From positions 124,001 to 188,000 of the forward strand of contig JAVEDP010000041.1 in the NCBI GenBank assembly GCA_030841085.1: a DNA stretch of 64,000 bases, written 5' to 3'. Positions 51,080-60,696 of this stretch are shown here, piece after piece. The translations under genes were made by a program, and so were the position numbers. The notes below the pieces were generated by a model that saw nothing but the letters and a program-made list of their open reading frames with translations, was not told the DNA's origin and did no database searches. Position 1 is the first letter of the stretch; every line of letters starts with the position of its first letter. This DNA comes from Pyrinomonadaceae bacterium. Its GTDB lineage: Bacteria; Acidobacteriota; Blastocatellia; Pyrinomonadales; Pyrinomonadaceae.

Positions 51080-51208
51080 ACTGCTCCTGCCGTCTGCCGC
51101 TGCCTACTGCTTTTGCCGTCTGCTACTGCTGTCTGCTGCTGCCGACTACTCCTCCCGTCTGCCGCTGCCTACTGCTTTTGCCGACTGCCGCTGCCGTCTG
51201 CCGACTGC
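51080..51208. repeat. CTGCCNN-type heptamer arm, right of the S23-like gene, extending into larB
   Basis: CTGCTCCTGCCGTCTGCCGCTGCCTACTGC...; complementary in type to the left arm. Confidence 0.9.
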
Positions 51209-51960
51209 GCCTCCCAGCGGCGGTTAATTAGACTGGCCACAAACCCGGCACCGAATCCATTATCAATATTTACTACCGTCACGTTCGACGCGCATGAGTT
51301 GAGCATGCCGAGCAGCGCTGCAATCCCACCAAACGACGCGCCATAGCCGATGCTTGTCGGCACCGCAATTACGGGCACGCTAACCAATCCACCCACCACC
51401 GAAGGCAACGCGCCTTCCATCCCGGCAACCACAATCGCTACCCGCGCGCTTTGCAGCAACGAACGTTCCGCCAAAACGCGATGAATGCCGGCGACTCCGA
51501 CGTCCCAAACGCGCTTCACGCGATTGCCCATCGCTTCGGCTGTCAATGCCGCTTCTTCGGCGACCGGTATGTCGCTGGTTCCCGCGGTCACAACAACTAT
51601 TTCACCGACGCCGAGTTCGGTCGTATCTCTTTGGATCCTTATTAAGCGCGCCGCCGCATGCCATTCGGCTGCGGTAGAAATGTTGCGCACTTCTCCAAAC
51701 GTTCCCTCGTCGGTATGCGTAACGAGCACGTTGGGCGCGTGTTGCAGCAACCGCTCAACGATGCCGACAACTTGTTCGCGCGTTTTGCCGGCGCCAAAAA
51801 CTACTTCCGGAAAACCCTGTCGCGAGGCCCGCGAATGATCCACGCGCGCGTATCCGATGTCCTCGAAGTGAAGGTTTTGAATGCGACTGACAGCCTCTGT
51901 CGTCTCCAATTCTCCCGCGCGATGCGCGGCCAAAAGTTGTTCCAGTTCGGTCAGATCCAT
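51169..51960 (-). CDS. larB: Nickel pincer cofactor biosynthesis protein LarB
   Basis: [23 protein letters not shown] and [47 protein letters not shown]. Confidence 0.93.
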   Translation of the reverse strand: MDLTELEQLLAAHRAGELETTEAVSRIQNLHFEDIGYARVDHSRASRQGFPEVVFGAGKTREQVVGIVERLLQHAPNVLVTHTDEGTFGEVRNISTAAEWHAAARLIRIQRDTTELGVGEIVVVTAGTSDIPVAEEAALTAEAMGNRVKRVWDVGVAGIHRVLAERSLLQSARVAIVVAGMEGALPSVVGGLVSVPVIAVPTSIGYGASFGGIAALLGMLNSCASNVTVVNIDNGFGAGFVASLINRRWEAQSADGSGSRQKQ

Positions 51961-52046
51961 TCGAAAACTTCTTTCCTGCTTGAAATTTAGACGCGCATTC
52001 TACCACTCGATTACAAAGCAATCGACTTCAACCTCATCTAAAGCGC

Positions 52047-52137
52047 TCTGTGCGTCCTTTGTGTTCTCTGTATCTCCGTGGTAGGCCTTCTGCAGTGCTC
52101 ACCACAAAGGCACAGAGAACACCAAGGACGCACAGAG
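52047..52137. repeat. Inverted repeat CTCTGTGCGTCCTTTGTGTTCTCTGT ... ACAGAGAACACCAAGGACGCACAGAG
   Basis: Arms complementary by inspection. Confidence 0.92.
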
Positions 52138-52215
52138 ATAGTTGTCTAGCTGGTCCGAATTGCGCTCGCTTGCACCGTAATTGACCGCCAAGTAAGATTC
52201 AAGCATCGAAACCAA

Positions 52216-52857
52216 ATGGAATTCACTTTAGCAATCACAGGCGCATCCGGCTCAATTTATGCGCAACGCACGCTGGTCCACATGGCTGCGAGCGGCGTAG
52301 TTGAGCGCATAAATTTGATCATGTCCGAAGCGGCGACGACGGTTGCGCGGGTTGAGTTGGGCGCGGATTTGCGCGGCGCGGACAACGCGCGAATCAACCA
52401 ATGGCTTGGGCTGGCGCCGGATTCAAAATTAATTCACTTGCAGCGTCTGGACAACATGGCGGCGCGACCTTCGTCGGGTTCGCATCCGCAGGAAGGAATG
52501 GTAGTAGTGCCTTGTTCGATGGGCACGCTGGGCGCGATCGCGTCCGGCGCTGGTTCCAACTTGATCCATCGCGCGGCTGACGTCACGCTGAAGGAAAGTC
52601 GCAGACTGGTGCTGGTGCCGCGCGAAACTCCGTACAACGCCATTCATCTGGAAAATATGCTGCGCTTGTCACGCGCCGGCGCGCATATCATTCCCGCGAG
52701 TCCCGGCTTCTATCATCGACCGCAAACAATCGAAGCGCTGGTCGATCATCTGGTCTTCCGCATCCTCGATCATTTAGGCGTGCCCCACTCCCAGAACACG
52801 CAGTGGAAAGGCCTGCCGCAGCAAGCTTCCGAAATGGTGAACGTCAGCGACGATTGA
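52216..52857 (+). CDS. ubiX: Flavin prenyltransferase UbiX-like
   Basis: [66 protein letters not shown]. Confidence 0.94.
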   Translation: MEFTLAITGASGSIYAQRTLVHMAASGVVERINLIMSEAATTVARVELGADLRGADNARINQWLGLAPDSKLIHLQRLDNMAARPSSGSHPQEGMVVVPCSMGTLGAIASGAGSNLIHRAADVTLKESRRLVLVPRETPYNAIHLENMLRLSRAGAHIIPASPGFYHRPQTIEALVDHLVFRILDHLGVPHSQNTQWKGLPQQASEMVNVSDD

Positions 52858-52865
52858 TTTCCCCG

Positions 52866-53741
52866 ATGCCTGCACTGCTAAGAAATGTTCGCGTCACGCT
52901 CGAGATGATAAAGATCGAGCACACCTTGTTTGCGCTGCCGTTTGCATTTCTGGGAGCCGTGCTGGCCGCTAATGGCTTGCCCACAATTCGTCAGGCTTTT
53001 TGGATCACGATCGCAATGATTGGCGCGCGTTCGACGGCGATGGCTTTCAATCGCATTGCCGACAGAGACTACGACGCGCAAAATCCACGCACGCAAACGC
53101 GCGCTATCCCAGCGGGACTTTTGTCGGTCAGTTTTGTTTGGCTGTTTACGTTCGTGTCTGCAGCGCTTTTCCTATTCGCGGCCGCTATGCTGAACCGGCT
53201 CACGTTGCTGCTGGCGCCAATCGCATTGGCGAGCGTAATGCTTTATTCGTACTCGAAACGTTGGACCCTGCTTTCCCATTTGTTTCTTGGCTGGTGTTTG
53301 TCGATTGCGCCGACCGGCGCGTGGATCGCGGTGCGCGGCCATTTGGACAGCCCGGTGCCGCTGCTACTTTCATCGATAGTGTTATTGTGGACGGCGGGTT
53401 TTGATGTTCTTTACGCATGCCAGGATTACGAATTTGACTTGCAGGCCGGCCTGCACTCCATTCCGAAACGATTTGGCATTGGCCGCTCGCTGCTGATAGC
53501 GCGCCTGTTTCACGTTGGCGCCTTCGCGGCGATTGTTGCTCTATACTGGATTACGCGGCTTGGAATTTTTGCTCTTGTCGGAGTTGTTGTCACAGCCGCT
53601 TTGCTGGTCTACCAGCATCGCCTGGTGCGGGCCAACGATTTGAGCAAACTAAACGCAGCCTTTTTTACAACTAACGCCTTTGTAAGCGTGATTCTGTTCG
53701 TAACGTTTGGAGGCGCGGTTCTGCTGAGGACTCTTTCATGA
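52866..53741 (+). CDS. ubiA: UbiA/MqnP-like prenyltransferase
   Basis: [26 protein letters not shown] and [14 protein letters not shown] motifs. Confidence 0.92.
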   Translation: MPALLRNVRVTLEMIKIEHTLFALPFAFLGAVLAANGLPTIRQAFWITIAMIGARSTAMAFNRIADRDYDAQNPRTQTRAIPAGLLSVSFVWLFTFVSAALFLFAAAMLNRLTLLLAPIALASVMLYSYSKRWTLLSHLFLGWCLSIAPTGAWIAVRGHLDSPVPLLLSSIVLLWTAGFDVLYACQDYEFDLQAGLHSIPKRFGIGRSLLIARLFHVGAFAAIVALYWITRLGIFALVGVVVTAALLVYQHRLVRANDLSKLNAAFFTTNAFVSVILFVTFGGAVLLRTLS

Positions 53742-54853
53742 ACTTTTCGCACGATAAGAATTTGGTTGCGATCGCCCAAAAAGTTGAAGCGGGTGAGCGG
53801 CTCTCACTCGAAGACGGCCTCGCTTTATTTGCAACCGACGACTTGCCGGCGTTGGGCAAACTCGCGGACAGTGTTCGCCGCCGCAAGCACGGCCGCACTA
53901 CTTATTTCAATGTGAATCGTCACCTCAATCCGACCAATGTTTGTTATGCGGACTGCAAGTTTTGTGGTTTTTATCGCACACCGCGACAGCCTGATGCCTA
54001 CACACATAACATCGACGACAGCCTGCGAATAGCTGGTGAAGCTGTTAAAGAAGGCGCCACCGAGCTTCACATCACCGGCGGGCTAAACACAAAGCTGCCA
54101 TTCAATTATTTCACCGATTTGCTTTCCGGACTCAAGCAGCACTACCCCCAACTTCATCTCAAAGCTTTTACGATGGTCGAGTTGGACCACTTCGCGCATT
54201 TCTACAAGCTAAGCGACGAACAGGTCATCGAGAACCTAATCGCGGCGGGCCTGGATTCCTGTCCCGGGGGCGGCGCTGAAATTTTTCGCGAGCCAACGCG
54301 CTCAATGATCTGCGCTCATAAATGCGACGCTAATCGCTGGCTTGAATTGGCAGGCAAAGTGCACGCGGCCGGCTTGAAAACAAATGCCACCATGCTTTAC
54401 GGACACATCGAATCGATTGAAGACCGCGTGGACCATTTGATTCGCCTGCGCCAACAGCAGGACGAGTCGGGCGGTTTTCAGTGTCTGATACCGTTGGCCT
54501 TTTATCCGGAAAAAACTCAACTCGCACACCTGCCCGGACCGTCCGGCGTTGATTCGCTTAAGACCATGGCGGTTTCGCGTTTGATGCTCGATAACTTCGA
54601 ACACTTGAAAGCCTACTGGGTGATGCTCGGGAAACGCCTCGCGCAAGTTGCGTTGCATTTTGGCGCCAATGACATCGATGGGACGATCACCGAAGGCGGA
54701 GAGCTGAGCGAAAGTTACTCAATCGAATCAAACAATGAAGTGAAGATGTCGCGCGAAGAAATCGTTGCGCTGATTGAAGACGCCGGTTTCGACGCCGTCG
54801 AGCGTGACACAGTTTATAACCCGGTTGAGCGTCATAACGTCAGCCTCGTCTAA
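53738..54853 (+). CDS. mqnE: Aminofutalosine synthase MqnE
   Basis: [27 protein letters not shown] radical [23 protein letters not shown] overlap with ubiA. Confidence 0.93.
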   Translation: MNFSHDKNLVAIAQKVEAGERLSLEDGLALFATDDLPALGKLADSVRRRKHGRTTYFNVNRHLNPTNVCYADCKFCGFYRTPRQPDAYTHNIDDSLRIAGEAVKEGATELHITGGLNTKLPFNYFTDLLSGLKQHYPQLHLKAFTMVELDHFAHFYKLSDEQVIENLIAAGLDSCPGGGAEIFREPTRSMICAHKCDANRWLELAGKVHAAGLKTNATMLYGHIESIEDRVDHLIRLRQQQDESGGFQCLIPLAFYPEKTQLAHLPGPSGVDSLKTMAVSRLMLDNFEHLKAYWVMLGKRLAQVALHFGANDIDGTITEGGELSESYSIESNNEVKMSREEIVALIEDAGFDAVERDTVYNPVERHNVSLV

Positions 54854-54878
54854 TTGTATTTGAAAGTCGCCGATAATT

Positions 54879-55727
54879 ATGTCCACCCTAATTGAAACAC
54901 GCACAATAACAGTCGCCCATTCACCGGACTCTGATGACGCCTTTATGTTTTATGGTCTGGCTACTGACAAGCTCGATACCGGCGATCTCAGATTCACCCA
55001 CGTTCTCAAAGACATTCAGACGTTGAATGAAGAAGCCTTTCGCGGCACATACGACGTCACCGCGATTAGCTTTCACGCCTACGCTTACATCAGCGACAAA
55101 TACGTGCTGCTGCCCCATGGTGCCTCGATTGGCGACAACTATGGCCCAATCCTCGTTTCGGCTCGACCCGCGAAAACTGAAGACATTTCAAAACTAAAAA
55201 TCGCCGTGCCCGGAACGTTAACCAGCGCATTCCTGGCGCTGAAACTTTTCAATCCGGACTTTCAATACGAGGTAGTGCCTTTCGACAAGATCATCGACGT
55301 CGTGAAGAGCGGAGACTGTGACGCCGGTCTCTTGATCCACGAGGGACAACTGTTTTACGAGTCGGTCGGTCTGCACAAAATATTAGATTTGGGCGAGTGG
55401 TGGCATGAACGGACAGGCTTACCCTTGCCGATGGGCGGAAATGCTATCCGGCGCGAGTTGGGCCCAGCGATCATTCATCAGGTTTCCGATTGCTTGCGCG
55501 AGAGCATTAGCTATTCGTTAGCCAACCGCGAAGACGCTCTGCAATACGCAATGCAGTTTGCCCGCGACATGGACGCATCCCTGGCCGATCGGTTCGTCGC
55601 GATGTGGGTCAACAAGCTCACTCTGGATTACACCGAACGCGGTCGTGAAGGTGTGCGAAGGTTTCTGACCGAAGGATTTGAAAGAGGAATTATTCCCAGT
55701 CTGTCGAATATTGAGTTTGCGAGTTGA
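54879..55727 (+). CDS. mqnD: 1,4-dihydroxy-6-naphthoate synthase MqnD
   Basis: [59 protein letters not shown]. Confidence 0.93.
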   Translation: MSTLIETRTITVAHSPDSDDAFMFYGLATDKLDTGDLRFTHVLKDIQTLNEEAFRGTYDVTAISFHAYAYISDKYVLLPHGASIGDNYGPILVSARPAKTEDISKLKIAVPGTLTSAFLALKLFNPDFQYEVVPFDKIIDVVKSGDCDAGLLIHEGQLFYESVGLHKILDLGEWWHERTGLPLPMGGNAIRRELGPAIIHQVSDCLRESISYSLANREDALQYAMQFARDMDASLADRFVAMWVNKLTLDYTERGREGVRRFLTEGFERGIIPSLSNIEFAS

Positions 55728-55746
55728 GCTGGAGTTCCGCACTGGG

Positions 55747-55803
55747 GTGCGCGCGGCGGGTAAGTAGCCGCCCCGCCCAGAAGGGGCGACTTCCGCCGCG
55801 CAC
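55747..55803. repeat. GC-rich palindromic repeat downstream of mqnD
   Basis: GTGCGCGCGGCGG...GCCGCCCCGCCCAGAAGGGGCGAC...CCGCCGCGCAC. Confidence 0.85.
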
Positions 55804-56236
55804 ATCATCGGTTCAAGGCTGGCGATCAGGCTCCTCCCAAAGCATGACCTAAACGTCTTTCTCCCATGCAGCAACGCGGCCGCTCTGCGTTGCCATTGCG
55901 CCTTCGCGCTTTTGAGGTCCATGGAAATGCGACGTTGCCACGTCCCGACGTGAGGACTTAGAAACTCGAATAGTCCGACCACCCGTTGCCGGACCGAAAA
56001 TTTTCAATTTACTGGAAACTTAGAAAGAGCCGGTATATTCGTCGAAAGCAATTAACTGTTTCTACCGAGAGCACCTTACATCACTTGCATGAAATTTTGC
56101 AATAAGAAATCGCCAAACTCCGGAATGGCAGTCCTGCGCTTGAGGTAGGTGGCAACACGGCATTATTTTAGGGCATCTGATCAGAGTATTTTTTGGTAAT
56201 AAATCCGAGTTCTCACGGAAGGATTAAAGAAGATAA

Positions 56237-57076
56237 GTGCGCAAATCCCCAGTAAAAACCCTCAGGTTCCTCGCTCTGTTGACCGGACTATATCTCCTCG
56301 CGGCACTGCCGGCATTCAGCCAGTCGGTATCGAACTCCGCCGATCTGTCGCCAGCCGAAGTGGATCGAATAGTCAACAGATTCACGGCAAAAGAAAGCCA
56401 GTTTCGTAAAGCACTAAACGAGTACTCTTTCAAACGCGATGCCATTTTGCAGAGCCTCGGGATGGGAGGCCAGGTAACCGGTGAATATCACCGCGTGTCT
56501 TATTTCACTTTCGACGATTCTGGTAACAGGTTCGAAAAAATCAGCTTCTTTCCCATGCCGTCGCTTGCCGCCGTCACACAGGAAGACCTCAACGACCTCG
56601 GTGGAATCCAGCCCTTTGCGTTAGAGCCTGCGAAGATTCCGCAGTATGACTTTCGCTATGTTGGCAAAGAAAAGATCGACGAACTAAATCTTTATGTGTT
56701 CGATGTCAGTCCGAAAGTGCTGCCGGATGCGAAAAAAACTAAGGAACGATTTTTCAAGGGCCGCGTTTGGGTTGAAGATCAGGACTTTCAGATTGTGAAG
56801 ACCAGGGGAAAGGGCCTTCCGGAAACGAAGAACAATAAATTTCCTACCGTCGAAACTTACCGCGAACAGATCGATGGGCAATATTGGTTTCCAACCTATT
56901 CTTACGCAGACGATGAATTGCTTTATGAAAGTGGCGAGACGCTGCACGTGCGCATGCAGGTTCGCTATTCCGATTTTGTAAAGGCGAGGGCGAAAGTGAA
57001 GATTATTGAAATCGATAATCCTGACGCGCCAACAAAAGAAACAAAACCGGTTACGCCGCCGCCACGTAAGCCATAG
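56237..57076 (+). CDS. Secreted hypothetical protein (outer-membrane lipoprotein-sorting-like)
   Basis: Signal peptide; FFKGRVWVEDQDFQIVKTRGKGLPE. GTG start. Confidence 0.7.
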   Translation: MRKSPVKTLRFLALLTGLYLLAALPAFSQSVSNSADLSPAEVDRIVNRFTAKESQFRKALNEYSFKRDAILQSLGMGGQVTGEYHRVSYFTFDDSGNRFEKISFFPMPSLAAVTQEDLNDLGGIQPFALEPAKIPQYDFRYVGKEKIDELNLYVFDVSPKVLPDAKKTKERFFKGRVWVEDQDFQIVKTRGKGLPETKNNKFPTVETYREQIDGQYWFPTYSYADDELLYESGETLHVRMQVRYSDFVKARAKVKIIEIDNPDAPTKETKPVTPPPRKP

Positions 57077-57099
57077 TGCTGAGTTTGCAGTTTGTTTCG

Positions 57100-57816
57100 T
57101 TATCCCAACTCGTCGCCGATCATTGCATGTACGCGTTGCAGCAGTCGGTTGATTTCCTCGTCGGTGGAAATGCCGGCGGTTGATACGGGCGCGAGCAGGA
57201 CCATTTCAATCGTTCCGAATCGTGCCTCACCGGTTCCCTTGCCCATTAGATAATCCGTGTTCTTGATTGCGACGGGCACGATAGGAACGCCCGCCTGCGC
57301 GGCCATGTAGAACGCGCCCTTCTTAAACGGACGAAACTCACCCGGCAACGCACGTGTGCCTTCCGCGAAAACACCAAACGATCTGCCGGAACGAATCCGC
57401 GCCGTGGCCGCTTCGGTAGTCTGCAGCGCGCGTTCACGGTTAGAACGATCGATAGCCATGATGTTCACATAACCCATGCCGTAACCCAGAATCGGCACTT
57501 TCAATAATTCTTTTTTTGCGAGTATTCCAAGCCGTTGCCCGGTGTAGGCGAAAAGCGTAGCAGTATCAAGGTACGAACGATGGTTCGAGATGAAGACGTA
57601 GGTTTGGTTGCGATCAATGCGTTCGCTTCCTCGAACCTGGACTTTCATGCCGCTCAAACGCAGCCATTTGCGAGCGCCAAATAGGGCCCAGGGATAAACC
57701 AATTCGCGTCGCTTCGTTAGCCAGGCCACCAACAAAACCGGGGGCGCGAGGAACAGCAGAAGCGTGCCGGCCAGGAAAAGTGACCACCAATAATGTACAC
57801 GGCGAAAGATACGCAT
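57100..57816 (-). CDS. plsC: 1-acyl-sn-glycerol-3-phosphate acyltransferase
   Basis: FISNHRSYLDTATLF and FAEGTRALPGEFRPFKKGAFYMAAQAGVPIVPVAI. Confidence 0.93.
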   Translation of the reverse strand: MRIFRRVHYWWSLFLAGTLLLFLAPPVLLVAWLTKRRELVYPWALFGARKWLRLSGMKVQVRGSERIDRNQTYVFISNHRSYLDTATLFAYTGQRLGILAKKELLKVPILGYGMGYVNIMAIDRSNRERALQTTEAATARIRSGRSFGVFAEGTRALPGEFRPFKKGAFYMAAQAGVPIVPVAIKNTDYLMGKGTGEARFGTIEMVLLAPVSTAGISTDEEINRLLQRVHAMIGDELG

Positions 57817-58088
57817 GTGGCTGATTATGAATTCCGAGCGGCAGATAATCGCATACTTTCGCTTCGGGCGGACACTTGGATAGGAGATGAGGAAAGTGCC
57901 TCATCGCTCTTTCAACGGTGTGGGCGCCACACCAGCTTGCCCCGGACGCCCTCCAGCGTTATCTTTACACCGTTCAATCTCTCCTCCGGCCGCATCCACG
58001 AGGCCAATATTCGAAGCATCTAATCCGGTTGCGGCGCATCCAACTCAATTGGCAAAGCCACGCGTTATCATTGGTTCAGGAGTTAAGC

Positions 58089-59390
58089 ATGAAGAGAATC
58101 ACGGTGTCCTTACTTTTTGTCTCGCTTTTCGCCGTTTTTGCGGCGAGCTTGGCAGCCCAATCGCGACCACGCCGGGTTGGTGACAGCCCTGCCCCGAGCG
58201 GCACCAGCGCACCCGCGCCGTCACGTGCTCCAGTTCTGGGAGGCGCGAATCGCACAGGCACTTCACAACAGTCGGGCGAAACTTCCGCCGCGCAAGGCCC
58301 TGAAGAAGTGGAAGCGGGCGACATAATCAAAGTTGAAACGACTCTTGTGACCTTGCCGGTTAGCGTCATGGATCGCGATGGACGGTACGTTCCCAACCTG
58401 CGCAAGGAAGACTTTAGACTTTGGGAAGATGGCACCGAACAACAAGTGGCGTTTTTCTCGTCAGTAGATAAACCATTCTCCGTTGTGCTGATGATCGACA
58501 CCAGCGGTTCGACGCGACTTCGACTAGATGCCATTCAAGATGCGGCCATCGCGTTCACAAACCAGCTGCGACCCGACGATCGAGTGATGATCGTGTCCTT
58601 TGACGATCAAATACGCGTGCTTTCGCAATTCACCAGTGACCGAGGCCGCCTGCGCGATGCAATCCGGCGCACCGAACCCGGTGACGGCACCAAACTCTAT
58701 GAGGCCGTCGACCAGGTGATGAACCGGCACCTGAATAATGTTTCGGGTCGTAAAGCGATCGTGCTTTTCACGGACGGCGTTGACACCACCAGCAGCCCGC
58801 GTGCGACCTATGCCAGCAACGTGCGCGACGCTGAAGAGTTGGACGCGCTCATTTATCCCGTTCAATACGACACGTACGCGGACATGAGTCGCGGCGGAGG
58901 CGGTGGTGGCGGATGGCCCGGAGCAGGCCGTATGCCAAGTTCACCGATAGACATCCTCGGCCAAATCCTGGGAGGCGGAAATCGTCGCGGTGGCGGTGGG
59001 GGTTGGCCGGGAAGAACCGGTGGCGGTGGACCAGGAACCAGCCGGCAAGATTATGAAATCGCCAATCGTTATCTGCACGACATGGCTGACAAAACGGGCG
59101 CACGGCTTTATGAGGCAGACTTTAACCAAAACTTATCTGTCGTATTCGGCAACGTGGCCGAGGAGCTGCGGCGACAATATAGTTTGGGGTATTACCCGAA
59201 ACGTTCGGCCCAGGCGGGCGAGCGGCGACAAATTAGAGTGCGCGTAAATCAACCAAACCTTGCTGTGCGCACGCGCGACAGTTACGTGTTTAATCCGTCC
59301 GCGGCTGTCCAGGATACCGCGCAACGAACGGCGCCGGTGCTGCAACGAAAATTTGCAGAAGACAATTTGAACAACAGGGCCAACCGTTAG
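58089..59390 (+). CDS. VWFA-related (TIGR03436-like) secreted protein with Gly-rich insert
   Basis: VMDRDGRYVPNLRKEDFRLWEDGTEQQVAFFSS; LMIDTSGSTRLRLD; Gly/Trp/Pro-rich tract. Confidence 0.88.
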   Translation: MKRITVSLLFVSLFAVFAASLAAQSRPRRVGDSPAPSGTSAPAPSRAPVLGGANRTGTSQQSGETSAAQGPEEVEAGDIIKVETTLVTLPVSVMDRDGRYVPNLRKEDFRLWEDGTEQQVAFFSSVDKPFSVVLMIDTSGSTRLRLDAIQDAAIAFTNQLRPDDRVMIVSFDDQIRVLSQFTSDRGRLRDAIRRTEPGDGTKLYEAVDQVMNRHLNNVSGRKAIVLFTDGVDTTSSPRATYASNVRDAEELDALIYPVQYDTYADMSRGGGGGGGWPGAGRMPSSPIDILGQILGGGNRRGGGGGWPGRTGGGGPGTSRQDYEIANRYLHDMADKTGARLYEADFNQNLSVVFGNVAEELRRQYSLGYYPKRSAQAGERRQIRVRVNQPNLAVRTRDSYVFNPSAAVQDTAQRTAPVLQRKFAEDNLNNRANR

Positions 59391-59575
59391 GATTTCGTCG
59401 CTGGTAACTCCACCGAATCATTGAAGGCGGGAAGCGTGCCGTGAAGGCTGCAGCTTCCCGTCTTCAACGTTATTGAGTCGGGTCTGGCAGCGGCGTTTAG
59501 CGATGCAGCAGCAAACCTAGATGCCGGTCTTAAGCGACAGATCGACTGTTCACCGTTCGCAGCTGGCGGGTTAGA

Positions 59576-59794
59576 CTAGATTAAACCCATCGTCTTCAGG
59601 AATATCGACGCGAGAACGCACAAACCCGCTACGAACAGAAGTTTTTGCGCGAGAGTTCGCCTACCGCAACGTGGACAAACCATGGTCCAGGTGCCCCAAC
59701 GCTCTTTGCAATCGGGGCAATGCCGCCGATGTCGGGTCCTGTGAATAACAATACCACCACTTGCGGGGCGCGCAATTCTTCGTCTCAGTAACAT
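59576..59794 (-). CDS. Small zinc-ribbon membrane protein
   Basis: HCPDCKERWGTWTMVCPRCGRR plus C-terminal TM helix. Confidence 0.5.
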   Translation of the reverse strand: MLLRRRIARPASGGIVIHRTRHRRHCPDCKERWGTWTMVCPRCGRRTLAQKLLFVAGLCVLASIFLKTMGLI

Positions 59795-59934
59795 AAAGGG
59801 AATGGGGAGGGCGAGAACTTACAAGCTACTCTTCGATGAACAGAACAGCAAGTCTGTATCTACCTGCCCACGAAAAGCTCGTACTGCCCTGACATTGATT
59901 AACCCACGCCCGGATTAGAAAAAAATTTCTGAAT

Positions 59935-60087
59935 TTGCAGTTGCATGAGCCTCGCTCAAGTTGTATAACGTCGCGCAACTGGGTGATGGCTGAATGCCTC
60001 ACCCCGGCATGGCTAATTGAGTCTTCGGATTCTTAGCTATGCGAGAGAGCGGCGGCGGGGTGAGGACGTTGCCGCTCTATTTTTTTG
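59935..60087 (+). ncRNA. Candidate structured RNA with mutually exclusive pairings and terminator
   Basis: CCTCACCCC (59997-60005) / GGGGTGAGG (60057-60065); hairpin 60007-60042 with TTCG loop; AGAGCGGC / GCCGCTCT + T8 terminator. Confidence 0.6.
60046..60087 (+). terminator. Rho-independent terminator
   Basis: AGAGCGGC...GCCGCTCTATTTTTTT. Confidence 0.7.
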
Positions 60088-60123
60088 TTTGCAGTCTAAT
60101 CAAGGGTCGGCCAGAGCCAGACG

Positions 60124-60639
60124 CTATTTCACCTTTGCCGCTGTTGACCGCGCCAAGCTTAGATGCGTCTTCAAAGTCGGTAAGGTCCGGGCGGCGAACG
60201 CCTTGATATCAACGTCTGCGCCGTTATCGGCTTCGTTTTGAAACTCACCAACATCTTTTTCGTGATCGCTGACCATTAGATCCATGTAAGCGCGATCAAA
60301 TTCTGCGCCTCTCAATTTCGCGAGCCGATCCATTTCCGCGTGGCCTTCAGGATCCATCGCCATCGGTAATGCGATCTTCTTTCGCATTGCGAGGCGTTTC
60401 AGCTCATTTCCAGCGCGCGTGTGATCAGTGACCATCCGCTGCCCAAATCGTTTAACTGCCAGACTTCTTGCGCGCTTCAATGCCAAACGACCGAGGTCGA
60501 CTTCCATCTTTCCGCCTTTGGCTGCGTTCGTCACAAAATCCTCGTCAGCCGGAACTGAAGCTTTCACTTTGCCAGGCTGAAACGCTATTAGACAAACTCC
60601 CAACAGCAACAGAATTGCCAATTGCAGTTTCTTAGTCAT
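60124..60639 (-). CDS. DUF4142 domain-containing protein
   Basis: Signal peptide; DEDFVTNAAKGGKMEVDLGRLALKRA, DRAYMDLMVSDHEKDVGEFQNEA. Confidence 0.9.
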   Translation of the reverse strand: MTKKLQLAILLLLGVCLIAFQPGKVKASVPADEDFVTNAAKGGKMEVDLGRLALKRARSLAVKRFGQRMVTDHTRAGNELKRLAMRKKIALPMAMDPEGHAEMDRLAKLRGAEFDRAYMDLMVSDHEKDVGEFQNEADNGADVDIKAFAARTLPTLKTHLSLARSTAAKVK

Positions 60640-60696
60640 ACAAATCTCCTTCGTTAAGATTTCTTCCTGTGCGATTACTTCTCTCGCGAGTTAGAA

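Noticed and set aside
6551-51208. CRISPR arrays as an explanation for the repeat tracts
   Set aside because: Units are 7 nt and contiguous or in inverted arms; no 24-37 nt repeat with unique spacers and no cas genes.
59935-60087. Fluoride or c-di-GMP riboswitch
   Set aside because: GGGTGATGG is only a superficial match; the remaining conserved nucleotides of those aptamers are not seen, and no downstream gene lies on the same strand.
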